Of a stretch of DNA of 64,000 bases, positions 49,507 to 58,950 are shown piece by piece (the stretch's first letter is position 1; the number at the start of each line of letters is the position of its first letter). This stretch comes from Nitrososphaerota archaeon. Lineage in GTDB: Archaea; Thermoproteota; Nitrososphaeria; Nitrososphaerales; UBA183. The stretch is taken from the NCBI GenBank assembly GCA_027886865.1, contig JAPCJR010000005.1, forward strand, positions 53,527 through 117,526. Reading direction: 5' to 3'. Below the pieces are notes generated by a model that did not search any database, was not told the DNA's origin, and was given only the letters and a program-made list of their open reading frames with translations. The translations under genes and the position numbers were made by a program.

Positions 49507-50369
49507 GGCAACCCCTGCCTCACCATCTCGAGCGCTATCACGATCAACACCACGACGAACACCCACCTGAGCGCGCCCGGCTTTGTCCGGACTAGGATCT
49601 TCGTACCGGCGAACGCGCCGATCACTATGCCTATCGCGACCGGCGCCGCGATGAAGGGGTTGACGAATCCCGCGACGTAGTAGATTCCGGTGCTCGCTGC
49701 CGCCGTCACGCCGATCATGAAATTGCTCGTGGTGGTCGACACCTTGAAGGGCAACTTCATGAAACTGTCCATGCCGACCACTTTCAGGACGCCGCCTCCC
49801 ACACCGAGAAGGGCGGAGAGAAGCCCGGCCACGACCATGACCCCGAATCCCGCTAACACTTTGTCCGCCACGTAGGCTATGTTCTTCTTCGTAGCCTTGT
49901 CGTAGTACTCACCGCGGAGGTTGAGGGCATCCGAGACCTTGTTCGGCTTCAGGTTGATTGTCTCGGACCCCTTCTTCCTTTCCTTGCTGATCCTGTTAGC
50001 CGAACTGTATGCCGAGAAGAAGAGCAGGATACCAAATGTAAGGAAGACCGCCCAGGCGTAACCGCTTCGAACGAGGGCTATGCTGCTCACGGCCCCGATC
50101 ACGGCCCCCACAGTCGAGCCTATCTCGAGGAACATCCCTATCCTGAGATTGGTAATCCTGTCGCGAACGTATGCGGACGCCGAGCCGCTGGATGTTGCAA
50201 TCACAGAGACGATGCTAGCGCCTATGGCGTACTGAATCGGGATACCGAACAGGAGGGTCAGCGCGGGGACCACGAGTATCCCTCCGCCCACCCCGACCAA
50301 TGCGCCCACGATCCCGGCGATGACTGAGAAAAGGAGCATCAGGACGAAGAACTCGAATATTCCCGTCAA
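49503..50369 (-). CDS. TauE/SafE family sulfonate/sulfite exporter-like permease
   Basis: 288 residues, about eight transmembrane helices. Two related halves each with the family motif: FSVIAGIVGALVGVGGGILVVPAL (residues 14-37) and GLLSALLGVGGGVLKVVGM (about 183-201). Transports small anions (sulfite, sulfonates) in known members; substrate here unknown. Confidence 0.87.
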   Translation of the reverse strand: MTGIFEFFVLMLLFSVIAGIVGALVGVGGGILVVPALTLLFGIPIQYAIGASIVSVIATSSGSASAYVRDRITNLRIGMFLEIGSTVGAVIGAVSSIALVRSGYAWAVFLTFGILLFFSAYSSANRISKERKKGSETINLKPNKVSDALNLRGEYYDKATKKNIAYVADKVLAGFGVMVVAGLLSALLGVGGGVLKVVGMDSFMKLPFKVSTTTSNFMIGVTAAASTGIYYVAGFVNPFIAAPVAIGIVIGAFAGTKILVRTKPGALRWVFVVVLIVIALEMVRQGLP

Positions 50370-50432
50370 GCGATACGACGCCTTGGGGGTTTACAATTAA
50401 GGGTTGTCCGGACTTTCCTCGCGCCGGGACCG

Positions 50433-50732
50433 CTAGATCACTTCGATGGAGCTTTCAGAGAATCCTTGCTTGACCAGAATCTCGACCGACCGGTCTCTAT
50501 GGTCGCCCTGGAGTATAATGATGCCGTCCTTGACGGTCCCTCCCGTCGCAAGGATCTTCTTCATCTTGGTCCCGAGCTCCTGAAGGTCCTTTTCATTCAT
50601 CTTGAGCCCTTCGATGACTGTCGTAGGTTTACCAAAACGCCTCATCTCCATCCGCACCCTAATCCTAGCCTCTTCACGGTCTAACTCGGCCAGTATGTCG
50701 TCAAAACCTTCTTCGGGTTCTTTGCTACTCAC
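50433..50732 (-). CDS. translation initiation factor 1 (SUI1/aIF1)
   Basis: 99 residues. SUI1 fold: FGKPTTVIEGL, ELGTKMKKILATGGTVKDGIIILQGDHRDRSVEILVKQGF. Binds the small ribosomal subunit and checks start-codon pairing. An extended acidic/charged N terminus (EPEEGFDDILAELDREEARIRVR) precedes the fold. Minus-strand TATA-like CTAAATAAT at about 50760-50768. Confidence 0.92.
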   Translation of the reverse strand: MSSKEPEEGFDDILAELDREEARIRVRMEMRRFGKPTTVIEGLKMNEKDLQELGTKMKKILATGGTVKDGIIILQGDHRDRSVEILVKQGFSESSIEVI

Positions 50733-50825
50733 TGCTACGGGGTTGGGTTATTCAGACATATTATTTAGCCTTAACCCGAGCTTCACAACGACTTAAAACC
50801 GTCCGATTCAAACCCCCGTAGCGAA

Positions 50826-50959
50826 GGGCCCGTAGCTCAGTGCTGAAGCAAGCGGGAAGTTCGGTTAGAGCGACCGGCTCATAAATCGAAACCCGTGAGA
50901 CACCGGTACCAGTCAAAATCTGGCGGGAACGGTCGAGCGTTCAAATCGCTCCGGGCCCA
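50826..50959 (+). tRNA. tRNA with anticodon CAU carrying three introns
   Basis: Acceptor GGGCCCG (50826-50832)/CGGGCCC, D-stem GCUC/GAGC, anticodon stem ACCGG/CCGGU, T-arm GAGCG-UUCAAAU-CGCUC, discriminator A. The gene is 134 nt; a 75-nt cloverleaf results if three segments are removed: 50841-50859 in the D-loop (19 nt), 50884-50901 at the canonical 37/38 site (18 nt) and 50909-50930 in the variable loop (22 nt). Mature D-loop AGUUCGGUUA, anticodon loop CUCAUAA, variable AGGUC. CAU would be elongator Met or Ile2; not distinguishable by eye. CCA not encoded. Confidence 0.85.
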
Positions 50960-51009
50960 CATCAATCCAATCTTCACTCCGGGCCTGAGAGAAAGTCGAG
51001 CATGGGTTC

Positions 51010-51393
51010 TTGTTAGTTCTCTCAGACTTCGATAACGAGAGAATGGGTCATGAATTCACTCCTGAAGAGCGCTCTAGGGGCGGCAGGATTTCTATCGCTT
51101 TACACCCCGAATTGAAACGTCTGCATGCCCCGTACTTGAGGCACCATCCCGCGGCTCAGAGAGCGAAGGCCTACAGGAGAATGGAAATAGAACAGCGGGT
51201 TGCAAAGCGCTTGACCGAGGAGGGATGGGCGGTGTACTCTCCCACTGTCGTATGCGATAGGATTGGAGTTAAGGATGACAAAGTGTATTTTCTGGAATTC
51301 AAAAAGGAAAATCAGACGCTACGACCGGGCCAACAAGCAATCAACGACCTCGTTCCGTGGATGTATAGAGTAAACGATATCTGTAAAATCTAA
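51010..51393 (+). CDS. PD-(D/E)XK nuclease-like protein next to the multi-intron tRNA
   Basis: 127 residues (TTG 51010; ATG 51043 is an alternative start, MGHEFTPEERSRGGR). Residues 55-115 fit a PD-(D/E)XK fold: helix EIEQRVAKRLTEEGWAVY, strand-turn VVCDRIGVKDDKVYFLEFKKEN with Asp and the E-x-K triad, and a following helix RPGQQAINDL. This looks like a VSR/Holliday-resolvase-type nuclease. AT-richer than its neighbours, 50 bases after the tRNA; likely a mobile-element remnant or a homing nuclease. Confidence 0.65.
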   Translation: MLVLSDFDNERMGHEFTPEERSRGGRISIALHPELKRLHAPYLRHHPAAQRAKAYRRMEIEQRVAKRLTEEGWAVYSPTVVCDRIGVKDDKVYFLEFKKENQTLRPGQQAINDLVPWMYRVNDICKI

Positions 51394-51498
51394 TTCAGGG
51401 AAAGCGCAACCAACGTACCGGTTGATTGGATGCATTGGCCAGTCGGCCAGTGTGCGGACAGGGGACTTTGTTTAGCAACCAAGGGACGTGGAATTCGG

Positions 51499-52593
51499 TC
51501 AGAGTCGCGTGAAACTCTCTACTGTCTTCGCATCGAGCCTCTTGATCAGCGCGACGACGAGCCTTATCGCGCTATCAACGTCGGAGAGGTCTGCGACCGC
51601 GGAGTGGGAATGGATGTGTCTCGTCGGCACGCCCAAGACGATTGACGGACAACCGGTAGCGTTCATGTGGAATCTACCCGCGTCGGTCCCGCCTTTCACC
51701 ATGGAAAGCTGGTGAGGGATTCGCTCTTTCTCCGCCGTCTCGATGACGAACGCCTTGAGAGCCTGATTCGGAATCATTGATGTGTCAAACATGAGAATGC
51801 TCACGCCCTTCCCCATCCTCGTGGGAGCCTCCTGCGGTCTGATCCCCGGTACGTCGCCGGCTATGTCTACCTCCAGCGCGATTGCGACGTCAGGACTGAT
51901 GAGGTTCGCGACCGTCTGCGCCCCCCTGAGACCCACCTCCTCCTGCACCGTGCCGGCGACGAATACGGTATTCGGGTGCTGTACCTTTTCGACCCTGAGC
52001 CGCTTGAGGACCTCCAGTCCTACGAAGGTCCCGATCCTGTCGTCGAACGCCTTCCCCATGACGACCGTCTTGCCTTTCACTTCTATGAACTCGGAGAGCG
52101 GAGCGACGGGGTCGCCGATGCGTACGCCGAATTCCTTCTCGGCCACTTCCTTACTGGTGGCACCAATGTCTATGAACATCGAATCCAGCTTGACGACCTT
52201 GTCCCTTTCGTCGGCGCTCAAGAGGTGCGGCGGCTTTGATGCGATGATGCCTGTTACGTCTCCTTTTTTGGTCCTTACCGTTACCCTGTGGCCTAGCAAC
52301 ACCTGGTCGAACCATCCTCCGAGAGGGCTGAAGGTCAGGTATCCGGATTCCTTCTCGATCCCGCTAACGACAAAGCCGACTTCGTCCATGTGTCCAGCCA
52401 GCAGGATTCTGGGCGAATCGCTCTTGCCCCGCTTCTTGAAGACCACAGAACCGAGCTTGTCGAAGGAGACCTCGTCGCTGTACTTCTTGCCCGCCTCCTT
52501 GACGATGGATGCGGTCTCGCGCTCGAACCCGGACGGGCCGAAGGATTCGGAGAGACTCTTCAGGAGGGCGAAGGAATCGGCGTCGACTGTCAT
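51499..52593 (-). CDS. M42 family aminopeptidase (TET-type)
   Basis: 364 residues from ATG 52593 (TVDADSFALLKSLSESFGPSGFE). Di-metal peptidase: His in LLAGHMDEVGFVV, bridging Asp in KAFDDRIGTFVGLEVL, Glu pair in AGTVQEEVGLRGAQTVA, Asp in ALEVDIAGDVPG, His in VPTRHIHSHSAVADLSD. Forms dodecameric tetrahedral particles in archaea and trims peptides. Minus-strand TATA (GATATATC, 52618-52625) is 27 bases upstream, so the longer frame to 52761 is not used. Confidence 0.93.
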   Translation of the reverse strand: MTVDADSFALLKSLSESFGPSGFERETASIVKEAGKKYSDEVSFDKLGSVVFKKRGKSDSPRILLAGHMDEVGFVVSGIEKESGYLTFSPLGGWFDQVLLGHRVTVRTKKGDVTGIIASKPPHLLSADERDKVVKLDSMFIDIGATSKEVAEKEFGVRIGDPVAPLSEFIEVKGKTVVMGKAFDDRIGTFVGLEVLKRLRVEKVQHPNTVFVAGTVQEEVGLRGAQTVANLISPDVAIALEVDIAGDVPGIRPQEAPTRMGKGVSILMFDTSMIPNQALKAFVIETAEKERIPHQLSMVKGGTDAGRFHMNATGCPSIVLGVPTRHIHSHSAVADLSDVDSAIRLVVALIKRLDAKTVESFTRL

Positions 52594-52754
52594 ATCTTCT
52601 TTGCGTTCTGAACCATCGATATATCTGCATCGTCGGTTGGGATGCAGGTCCAGACTACAGAATAACTTATGTCGTATAACATTTGTAATATTATGACTTA
52701 TGATATAAAATATTTTTATATTATCGAGAGGTCGCCTTTTCTCTGTGAAATAGA

Positions 52755-52973
52755 ATGTCACGACTCAAGGCAATCAAGACGGTAAGCGTGCTGGTAGGCG
52801 CCGCGCTCATTGCGGTGGGCATAGCCGGATTCTTGCAGGTGAATACAAGCGTGGTGAATGCGACCGAGATAAACGGAGCCATGATGAGTACGGGCTTCGG
52901 CCTTTACTTCTTCGCTAGCCTGGCCCTGATTGTCTATGGCGCGCTCGCAGGAAGAAAGCCGAGACTCCCCTAA
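52755..52973 (+). CDS. small two-helix membrane protein
   Basis: 72 residues, two transmembrane helices (about 8-28 and 42-63), short cytosolic RKPRLP tail. ATG 52755 follows an AT-rich promoter region (52660-52735). No family recognised; reminiscent of small archaeal membrane proteins of unknown role. Confidence 0.55.
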   Translation: MSRLKAIKTVSVLVGAALIAVGIAGFLQVNTSVVNATEINGAMMSTGFGLYFFASLALIVYGALAGRKPRLP

Positions 52974-53015
52974 GGGAAAGCTCGACCGCCGTCGGCCCTG
53001 GTTCAGCTCACCTGG

Positions 53016-53045
53016 ATTTCGATTAGTTAAATTTCGATTAGTTAA
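53016..53045. repeat. tandem 15-base direct repeat upstream of PEP carboxylase
   Basis: ATTTCGATTAGTTAA occurs twice without a gap (53016-53030 and 53031-53045), 42-71 bases before the PEP carboxylase start. Contains TTAA-type TATA-like cores, so it may be a duplicated promoter element or a two-site operator. Confidence 0.6.
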
Positions 53046-53086
53046 TCTACCTTGCAGCCCGAAGGGTCATCCCGATTAGGGCAAGT

Positions 53087-54661
53087 TTGAAAGAAAGAAG
53101 AATCCCGCGCACGATGTCGACGCAACATCCCGACAACGTCACGACGCCGGCGTGGTCCGGGGGTGAGGTGATCGAAGGCGAGGCTGAGCTGCGTGAGGCG
53201 TTCTTTGCCTACGGCGAGCTCGGGTGCGATGAGGTCATGTGGGATTCCGAAGGGAAGGACGTAGACACCAACGTCATCAGGAAGCTCCTCAGCGCGTACC
53301 CGGCCTTCTTCCAGAAGCGAATGCTTGGCGAGGACATCTTCATGACCTACAGGGTGCCCAATCCGCAGATCGAGATCGCAGAGCGCAAGATTGTGACCGA
53401 GACGCTCCAGACGATTCCCCTCAGCTCGGATGTCGCCTCGGTATTCTACAAGAAACCGGCCACCCCGGTGTTCGAGGTCATACTCCCGTTCACCACCAGC
53501 GGCAAGGAGCTGACGTGGCTCCACAACTACTACGAAAAGGCGATCGCCGGGGTCGGAAACCTGAAGCTATCAGAATCGATGACGGTGAGGAAGTGGGTGG
53601 GGGAGTTCCGGCCTCGTCGGATAAACGTGATCCCGCTCGTGGAGGACATGGAGCACCTGCTGCTGATCGACTCCCTTGTGAAGGAATACATCGCATCGGT
53701 CCCGACGAGGGAGCTCAGGGTATTCATCGCGCGCTCGGACCCGGCCCTCAACTACGGCCTCATACCCGCCGTCCTCCTCGCGAAGATAGCGCTCTCCAAA
53801 CTGCACTCGCTTCACAGGGAGACCGGCGTGGAGCTCTACCCGATGATTGGCGTCGGGTCGATGCCCTTCAGGGGGCACCTTTCGCCGTCGAACGTGGAGA
53901 ACTTCCTGTCGGAATACAAGGGTCTGAGCACCGTGACCGTCCAGTCGGCCTTCAGGTACGACTATCCGCTTAACCAGGTGAAGAGCGCCGTCTCGGAGCT
54001 CAACTCAAAATTGCCCAACGGCGTTCCTGACACGGTAGACCCCGAGCAGGAGCAGGTCCTCAGGACCGCCATGTACAAGCTGATCTCTGCCTACCAGTCC
54101 AGGATAGAGGAGCTCGCCCCGTTCATCAACAGCGTGGCCCAGTACGTCCCGAGGCGCAGAGCCCGGAAGCTGCACATCGGCCTCTTCGGATACAGCAGAA
54201 ACGTGAAGGGCAAGACAATGCCCAGGGCAATCCCGTTCGCCGCCGCCTTTTACTCGCTGGGAGTCCCACCAGAGTTCATCGGCGCGAGCGCGCTCGGAGA
54301 GCTCACCGACGAGGAATGGTCGGCACTCGAGAGCGTCTATGTCAACATCAGGAAGGACTTCAGGGCGGTCGGTTCCCTGGTATCATGGCAGACAATCAAC
54401 ATGCTGATGGAGGTCTATCCCAGGGTCGCAAAGGTTGCGGGGATACCGACGCAGAATCTCAGAGATTCTCTGGGGAAGCTCGTCGCCGACCTTTCGGCCG
54501 TGGAGGAGAGCTTCTCCGTCAAGCTCGGACCGAAGAGCAGCTCGACGAAGAAGCACGAGAACTTCACCAACAACTTCCTGATCTCCTACATGCTCAAGGA
54601 GGAGAACGAGGCCCGCGACGCGTTCGATCAGGCCGCCCGGCTGCGACGCAGCCTAGGGTAG
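53087..54661 (+). CDS. ppcA: archaeal-type phosphoenolpyruvate carboxylase
   Basis: Carboxylates PEP to oxaloacetate, refilling the TCA cycle beside the citrate synthase of this window. 524 residues, the archaeal length. Starts with the family tag IPRTMSTQHPDNV, then GCDEVMWDSEGKDVDTNVIRKLL, VIPLVEDMEHLL, ARSDPALNYGLIPAVL, and GVGSMPFRGHLSP, all typical; HigNVKGKTMPRAIPF-type stretch RNVKGKTMPRAIPFAAAFYSLG. TTG start at 53087 keeps the conserved IPRT residues; ATG 53114 would remove them. Confidence 0.95.
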   Translation: MKERRIPRTMSTQHPDNVTTPAWSGGEVIEGEAELREAFFAYGELGCDEVMWDSEGKDVDTNVIRKLLSAYPAFFQKRMLGEDIFMTYRVPNPQIEIAERKIVTETLQTIPLSSDVASVFYKKPATPVFEVILPFTTSGKELTWLHNYYEKAIAGVGNLKLSESMTVRKWVGEFRPRRINVIPLVEDMEHLLLIDSLVKEYIASVPTRELRVFIARSDPALNYGLIPAVLLAKIALSKLHSLHRETGVELYPMIGVGSMPFRGHLSPSNVENFLSEYKGLSTVTVQSAFRYDYPLNQVKSAVSELNSKLPNGVPDTVDPEQEQVLRTAMYKLISAYQSRIEELAPFINSVAQYVPRRRARKLHIGLFGYSRNVKGKTMPRAIPFAAAFYSLGVPPEFIGASALGELTDEEWSALESVYVNIRKDFRAVGSLVSWQTINMLMEVYPRVAKVAGIPTQNLRDSLGKLVADLSAVEESFSVKLGPKSSSTKKHENFTNNFLISYMLKEENEARDAFDQAARLRRSLG

Positions 54662-54665
54662 CGGC

Positions 54666-55118
54666 TCACCTCCGGGGCAGTTCCTTCTTGGTCATGTCCG
54701 GGAACGAGCTGAAATGCTCGTGGACCATCTTCCATCCGCCCCTGAACCTTGCGACCACCATCGTCACTCGCGAGCGCGACCCTACCGTCATCCCCTCGAA
54801 CGAATAGTCGTTCACGAAGACCCCTTTGAAAGTGAGGTAGAACGTCGCTATGGCCGTGTCGCCCACAACGTCGATCCTCAGGGCGTCGATCTTGTACTCG
54901 TAATCTGAGATGTTGGCGAAGGAGGCCTGCTCGTAAACGAACGCCTCTTCTGAGTTCTGCCTCGTATAAGGCGGGTGCTCGTCGAACTTGCTGAACAGCT
55001 TGTCGGGAGCGTGAAAGTCCATCAGGGTGGTGAGCTCCTTCTCCTTGCCCGCATCGAAGAAAGACTCGATGAAGGCCGTCACCTCTTTCTTCACCTGTTC
55101 CTGCGCGCTCCCTTCCAC
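54666..55118 (-). CDS. SnoaL/NTF2-like fold protein
   Basis: 150 residues. Cone-shaped alpha+beta fold pattern: EVTAFIESFFDAGKEKELTTLMDFHAPDKLFSKF, then YEYKIDALRIDVVGDTAIATFYLTFKG, and RSRVTMVVARFRGGWKMVHEHFSSF. Resembles the DUF4440/SnoaL group; no catalytic residues assigned. Convergent with ppcA (4-base gap). Confidence 0.75.
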   Translation of the reverse strand: MEGSAQEQVKKEVTAFIESFFDAGKEKELTTLMDFHAPDKLFSKFDEHPPYTRQNSEEAFVYEQASFANISDYEYKIDALRIDVVGDTAIATFYLTFKGVFVNDYSFEGMTVGSRSRVTMVVARFRGGWKMVHEHFSSFPDMTKKELPRR

Positions 55119-55191
55119 GTCACTTCCGACCTTGGGGCTGTTAGATAAAGTGAAGCAATTGGTAGGTTGCCGAACGAATATAGTTAGCTGG

Positions 55192-55215
55192 TTAAATATT
55201 ATATAGCTAAATATT
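55192..55215 (+). promoter_or_regulatory. promoter with duplicated TAAATATT element
   Basis: TTAAATATT (55192-55200) and CTAAATATT (55207-55215), repeat distance 15 bases, before the MFS ATG at 55231. Could be two overlapping TATA elements, or sites for the MarR regulator encoded at the end of this operon. Confidence 0.5.
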
Positions 55216-55230
55216 TTGGCACCTTAGCAC

Positions 55231-57003
55231 ATGGTCGAGTACAAGTGGATCGCGCTGTCAAACACCACGATAGGCGTCCTGATGGCCTCGATAGACAGCA
55301 CCATCGTACTCATCTCGCTCCCGGCGATCTTCAGGGGCATCGACATCGACCCGCTGACCTCCTTCCAGTATCTGCTCTGGCTCCTCTTCGGGTACAGCGT
55401 GGTCACCTCCACGCTCCTCGTCACCTTCGGGCGGATCTCGGACATGTTCGGGAGGGTCAAGCTCTTCAATCTGGGCTTTGCGATCTTCACAGTCGGTTCC
55501 ACGCTGCTCTATCTCACGCCTAACAGCGGCATCCTTGGCGCCCAGGAGCTGATCGTCTTCAGGATCATCCAGGGGATTGGCGGTGCCTTCCTCTTCGCCA
55601 ACGGCGCGGCAATAATCACAGACGCCTTTCCGCAGAATGAGAGGGGTCGCGCCCTCGGGATCAACATGATATCGGTCCTCGCAGGCTCGACGATCGGACT
55701 GATCCTGGGCGGAGTCCTCGCCACGTTCGACTGGCGGTATGTCTTCCTCGTCAGCGTCCCCGTCGGCGTGATCGGGACGATCTGGTCGTACTGGAAGCTA
55801 AAGGAGACAGCGGTGATTAGACGGAACCAGAAGTTGGACATCTGGGGTAACGTCACGTTCGGTGTGGGTCTAACCCTCGTGCTTGTGGCCGTATCCTACG
55901 GCCTGATCCCGTACGGGACAGCAAGCACCGGTTGGGGCGACCCGTGGGTCATCACCTCCCTCGCAGTGGGCGCCGCGCTCCTCGCGGTCTTTCCATTGAT
56001 AGAAATGCGCGTGTCGGAGCCGATGTTCGACCTACGGCTGTTCAAGAACAGGACCTTCGCCGCCGCCAATGTCGCGGGATTGCTAGCTTCGATCGCAAGG
56101 GGCGGTGTCCAGATCATGCTCATCATACTCCTTCAGGGTATCTGGCTACCGTTACACGGCTACAGCTACCAGTCGACCCCGTTCTGGTCGGGAATCTACA
56201 TACTCCCGCTGCTCATCGGGTTCGTCGTAATGGGACCGATAAGCGGCTCTCTGGCCGACAAGCACGGAGCGAGGACGCTCACGGTGTTGGGGATGCTGGT
56301 CACGGCGGCCTCCTTCTTCGCGCTTGCTTTCCTGCCTTACGACTTCAGCTATGTTCCTTTCGCCATCATAGTCTTCTTCATGGGGATAGGGAGCGGCCTC
56401 TTCGCGTCGCCGAACGTCCTGTCGATCATGAACTCGGTCCCGGCGCAGGCAAGAGGCGTCGCTTCCGGAATGCGAGCGACGCTCCAAAACACGGGCCAGA
56501 CGATCAGCCTCGCCATCTTCTTCACCATAATCATCTCGTCGCTGACCTCCAGTCTTCCAGGGGCCTTCCAGTCGGCCATGGTCGGCGCAGGAGTCCCGCA
56601 GCTCAGCCAGTACTTTGTACACATCCCAGCGACCAGTGCGGTCTTCGCCGCATTCCTCGGGTTCAATCCGGTCTCTTCCATACTCGCGGCTATACCGTCA
56701 TCTGTGACGAATTCGATTCCCGCAAGTACGCTGCAATATCTCACGGGCACGACCTTCTTCCCGAATGCAATCGCACCGGCTTTCATGTCCGCGCTCCACA
56801 TCACGTTCTACATCGGGCTAGGGATATCGGTCGTTGCTTTGATCATCTCCTACTTCAGGGGCGATGAACTGGCGTCGCGAGCCCTCCCCGCCAAATCTGC
56901 GCAGCGGGAACGACCGCTTCCGGTCCCTCTCGCCCGTGGAGTCTCCCCGGATGCGCGAAGCGCGGAAGAATCCGATCAGAGGCCCAAGGAGGCAGGCGCT
57001 TGA
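55231..57003 (+). CDS. MFS drug exporter, 14-helix DHA2 type
   Basis: 590 residues, 14 transmembrane helices. Motif [22 protein letters not shown] (motif D1-like), [17 protein letters not shown] (motif A), [36 protein letters not shown] (motif C region) are typical of EmrB/QacA multidrug exporters. A hydrophilic C-terminal tail of about 50 residues follows. MarR gene overlaps its stop. Confidence 0.92.
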   Translation: MVEYKWIALSNTTIGVLMASIDSTIVLISLPAIFRGIDIDPLTSFQYLLWLLFGYSVVTSTLLVTFGRISDMFGRVKLFNLGFAIFTVGSTLLYLTPNSGILGAQELIVFRIIQGIGGAFLFANGAAIITDAFPQNERGRALGINMISVLAGSTIGLILGGVLATFDWRYVFLVSVPVGVIGTIWSYWKLKETAVIRRNQKLDIWGNVTFGVGLTLVLVAVSYGLIPYGTASTGWGDPWVITSLAVGAALLAVFPLIEMRVSEPMFDLRLFKNRTFAAANVAGLLASIARGGVQIMLIILLQGIWLPLHGYSYQSTPFWSGIYILPLLIGFVVMGPISGSLADKHGARTLTVLGMLVTAASFFALAFLPYDFSYVPFAIIVFFMGIGSGLFASPNVLSIMNSVPAQARGVASGMRATLQNTGQTISLAIFFTIIISSLTSSLPGAFQSAMVGAGVPQLSQYFVHIPATSAVFAAFLGFNPVSSILAAIPSSVTNSIPASTLQYLTGTTFFPNAIAPAFMSALHITFYIGLGISVVALIISYFRGDELASRALPAKSAQRERPLPVPLARGVSPDARSAEESDQRPKEAGA

Positions 57004-57431
57004 CTCCGGACCTCTCCGAGGAAGTCGATTTCGTCACAGCATTCGGAGATGCATGGAGGCGCTTCCAGCGGCTGTGGGAGCGCAATCTCGCTTCGATCGG
57101 CCTCACGCGTATGGAGCTGAGGATACTGAAGTCCCTCTCGGTGAACGGGCCTTCACCCATGGCCAAGTTTGCGACCGAGCTCTACATGACTCCCGCCTCG
57201 ATCACCGGGCTGGTCGATAGGCTGGAGGCAGAGAAGCTCGTAGAGAGGGAGCGCGCAAGTGATGACCGGCGGGTTGTCAATGTCAGGATCACGCACAAGG
57301 GCCGTGAGAGTCTGGAGGTGGGGTTGAAGCTGTACAACCGATTCATCACGGACGCGCTGAAATCGCTCTCGAAAGAGGAGGCGCGTCAGCTCGTCGAGCT
57401 CCTTACCAGGTTGACCGAAGCCACCGGATGA
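57000..57431 (+). CDS. MarR family transcriptional regulator
   Basis: 143 residues. Winged helix with [68 protein letters not shown] read across helices and wing (the DDRR wing motif is diagnostic). TTG start at 57000 overlaps the MFS stop, so it is co-expressed with the exporter and probably represses it in response to a substrate. Confidence 0.93.
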   Translation: MTPDLSEEVDFVTAFGDAWRRFQRLWERNLASIGLTRMELRILKSLSVNGPSPMAKFATELYMTPASITGLVDRLEAEKLVERERASDDRRVVNVRITHKGRESLEVGLKLYNRFITDALKSLSKEEARQLVELLTRLTEATG

Positions 57432-57535
57432 GATTCGCCGACATTCTGCGAGCGCGAAGATGACATCGCGGCAACATGTTCCATATGGAAAATGTGTGTA
57501 ACCCTTATACTCTGAACCGTAGAATATGGTAGCGA

Positions 57536-57799
57536 GTGAGAATAGAAATGACAATGGCGTCAACAATGACCGAAGAGGAAGTCGGTCGCGTTCATGGTAA
57601 CATAGCAGAGGCGGGCTTCGGGAGAATCGAATTCCTCGAGATAATCCACGTGGAGAAACCCAGGATAATCTACAAGAGCGGAGCGAAGCACTTCTTCTTC
57701 CTAGCGGGACTCTCCGTCTCGACGATGGAGTGCACTGACTCAGATTTCGGGGCAGATTACCTCCTGCTTCCTTGGCTACCCCGCGCCAAACAGAGCTAG
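57536..57799 (+). CDS. hypothetical small protein, 87 residues
   Basis: GTG 57536 or ATG 57548 start. Contains EEEVGRVHGNIAEAGFGRIEFLEIIHVEKPRIIYKSGAKHFFFLAGLSV; no family recognised. A promoter-like AACCCTTATACTC at about 57499-57511 and good codon bias support expression. Ends 9 bases before the convergent AbrB-PhoU gene. Confidence 0.55.
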   Translation: MRIEMTMASTMTEEEVGRVHGNIAEAGFGRIEFLEIIHVEKPRIIYKSGAKHFFFLAGLSVSTMECTDSDFGADYLLLPWLPRAKQS

Positions 57800-57808
57800 G
57801 ACCGTCTT

Positions 57809-58885
57809 CTAGGCTGCCTTCATCAGCGGCCCATCCGCCGTCGCGGTCATAGTTCCCTCTGTGTTCATGTTGATCACGACCTCGGCTATGTCTGCCGCGT
57901 ATTCTGCGGTCCTCCGTATGTCCTCAACGACCACCGGCAGTACCTGGTCGACCTCGGACTCCTTGCTCTTCCCAATCGTGCTGAGGATGTCCTCCTGCAT
58001 GGCGGCTGCCTCCTTCGCGCTCTCCACGACCTCGTCCGCTCCTTGGTAATCTCCCTTGAACAGAGCCAGGCCTGCCTCTTCGAATAGACCCACGGCGTAC
58101 TCGCTCATCTTTACCACCTTGTCGAGGACCTGCTGATTGATTTGCCCGTCGATGCGAAGCACCCCTTCGGCTACTTTGTTAGCATGGTCCGCTACACGCT
58201 CTACGCTCTTGACGATCAGCCTGTAGTCTAGGCAGTCCCTCCTGTTCTTCAGTTCTATCTCCCTGAGGACGAAGTCGTTCTGGACCGCCATGTTCAGCTG
58301 CCTGATGGCGTACAGGCTGAACCTGTCGACCTCGTCGTCCGATTTCGTCACCGCTTTGGCGCTGTCCTTGTCACCTTTCGCCAGAGCTCGTACCGCGTCT
58401 CGATGCATGGACTCCGAGATTAGGAACATCCTCTTCAAGACGTTCTTCACACTGAGTTCCGGATAGCTCAGCAGGACTTGCAGGGTGATGCCTTCCCTCG
58501 AGTCAGCGATGATCTCCGTCCCAATCAAGTGTCTCCTTGTCGCCTCCTTCACCGCGTCCCTCTGTGCAGACGTGAGCGGCCCCTCCCTCGCCTTGATTTG
58601 GATCGTGCTGTATCCGAGCAGATAGATTGAGATCAATTGTCTGACGATCGAGTCGGTCTTGTTCCTCGAGGAGACTTCCACGATGGCCTCGGTCCTGCCC
58701 GATGCCATCTTCCCGACCCGAGGCGTCACTATGAGCGAAGAATCACCCTGTTTTTCGACCGCAACCGAATCCCCTGCCCCCAGACCCATCTCCTCGACCC
58801 ACTTCTTCGGGAGCGCCAGCATGTACGAGGACTTGCCGGAGAACTGAATCTTCCTGACTTCGCCTTTTTGATGTTCTGTGGACAT
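57809..58885 (-). CDS. AbrB-domain PhoU-like phosphate regulator
   Basis: 358 residues. Residues 1-55 form a SpoVT/AbrB DNA-binding swapped-hairpin (VRKIQFSGKSSYMLALPKKWVEEMGLGAGDSVAVEKQGDSSLIVTP). Residues 110-335 are two PhoU-like three-helix bundles with acidic metal-binding patterns (DYRLIVKSVERVADHANKVAEGV and VVVEDIRRTAEYAADIAEVVINM). ATG 58885 preferred over TTG 58894. Divergent from pstS across 99 bases, so it likely senses phosphate through PstSCAB and controls this locus. The fold combination is known in archaea. Confidence 0.9.
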   Translation of the reverse strand: MSTEHQKGEVRKIQFSGKSSYMLALPKKWVEEMGLGAGDSVAVEKQGDSSLIVTPRVGKMASGRTEAIVEVSSRNKTDSIVRQLISIYLLGYSTIQIKAREGPLTSAQRDAVKEATRRHLIGTEIIADSREGITLQVLLSYPELSVKNVLKRMFLISESMHRDAVRALAKGDKDSAKAVTKSDDEVDRFSLYAIRQLNMAVQNDFVLREIELKNRRDCLDYRLIVKSVERVADHANKVAEGVLRIDGQINQQVLDKVVKMSEYAVGLFEEAGLALFKGDYQGADEVVESAKEAAAMQEDILSTIGKSKESEVDQVLPVVVEDIRRTAEYAADIAEVVINMNTEGTMTATADGPLMKAA

Positions 58886-58950
58886 AATCAACACGGAAAA
58901 TAGATGTCAATATGGCCATCTTCATCCATATATTTCCCTTGCGATTTTCA

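Noticed and set aside
57809..58885. AbrB domain taken as an antitoxin
   Set aside because: It is fused to two PhoU-like bundles and sits divergent to pst genes; no toxin gene adjoins.
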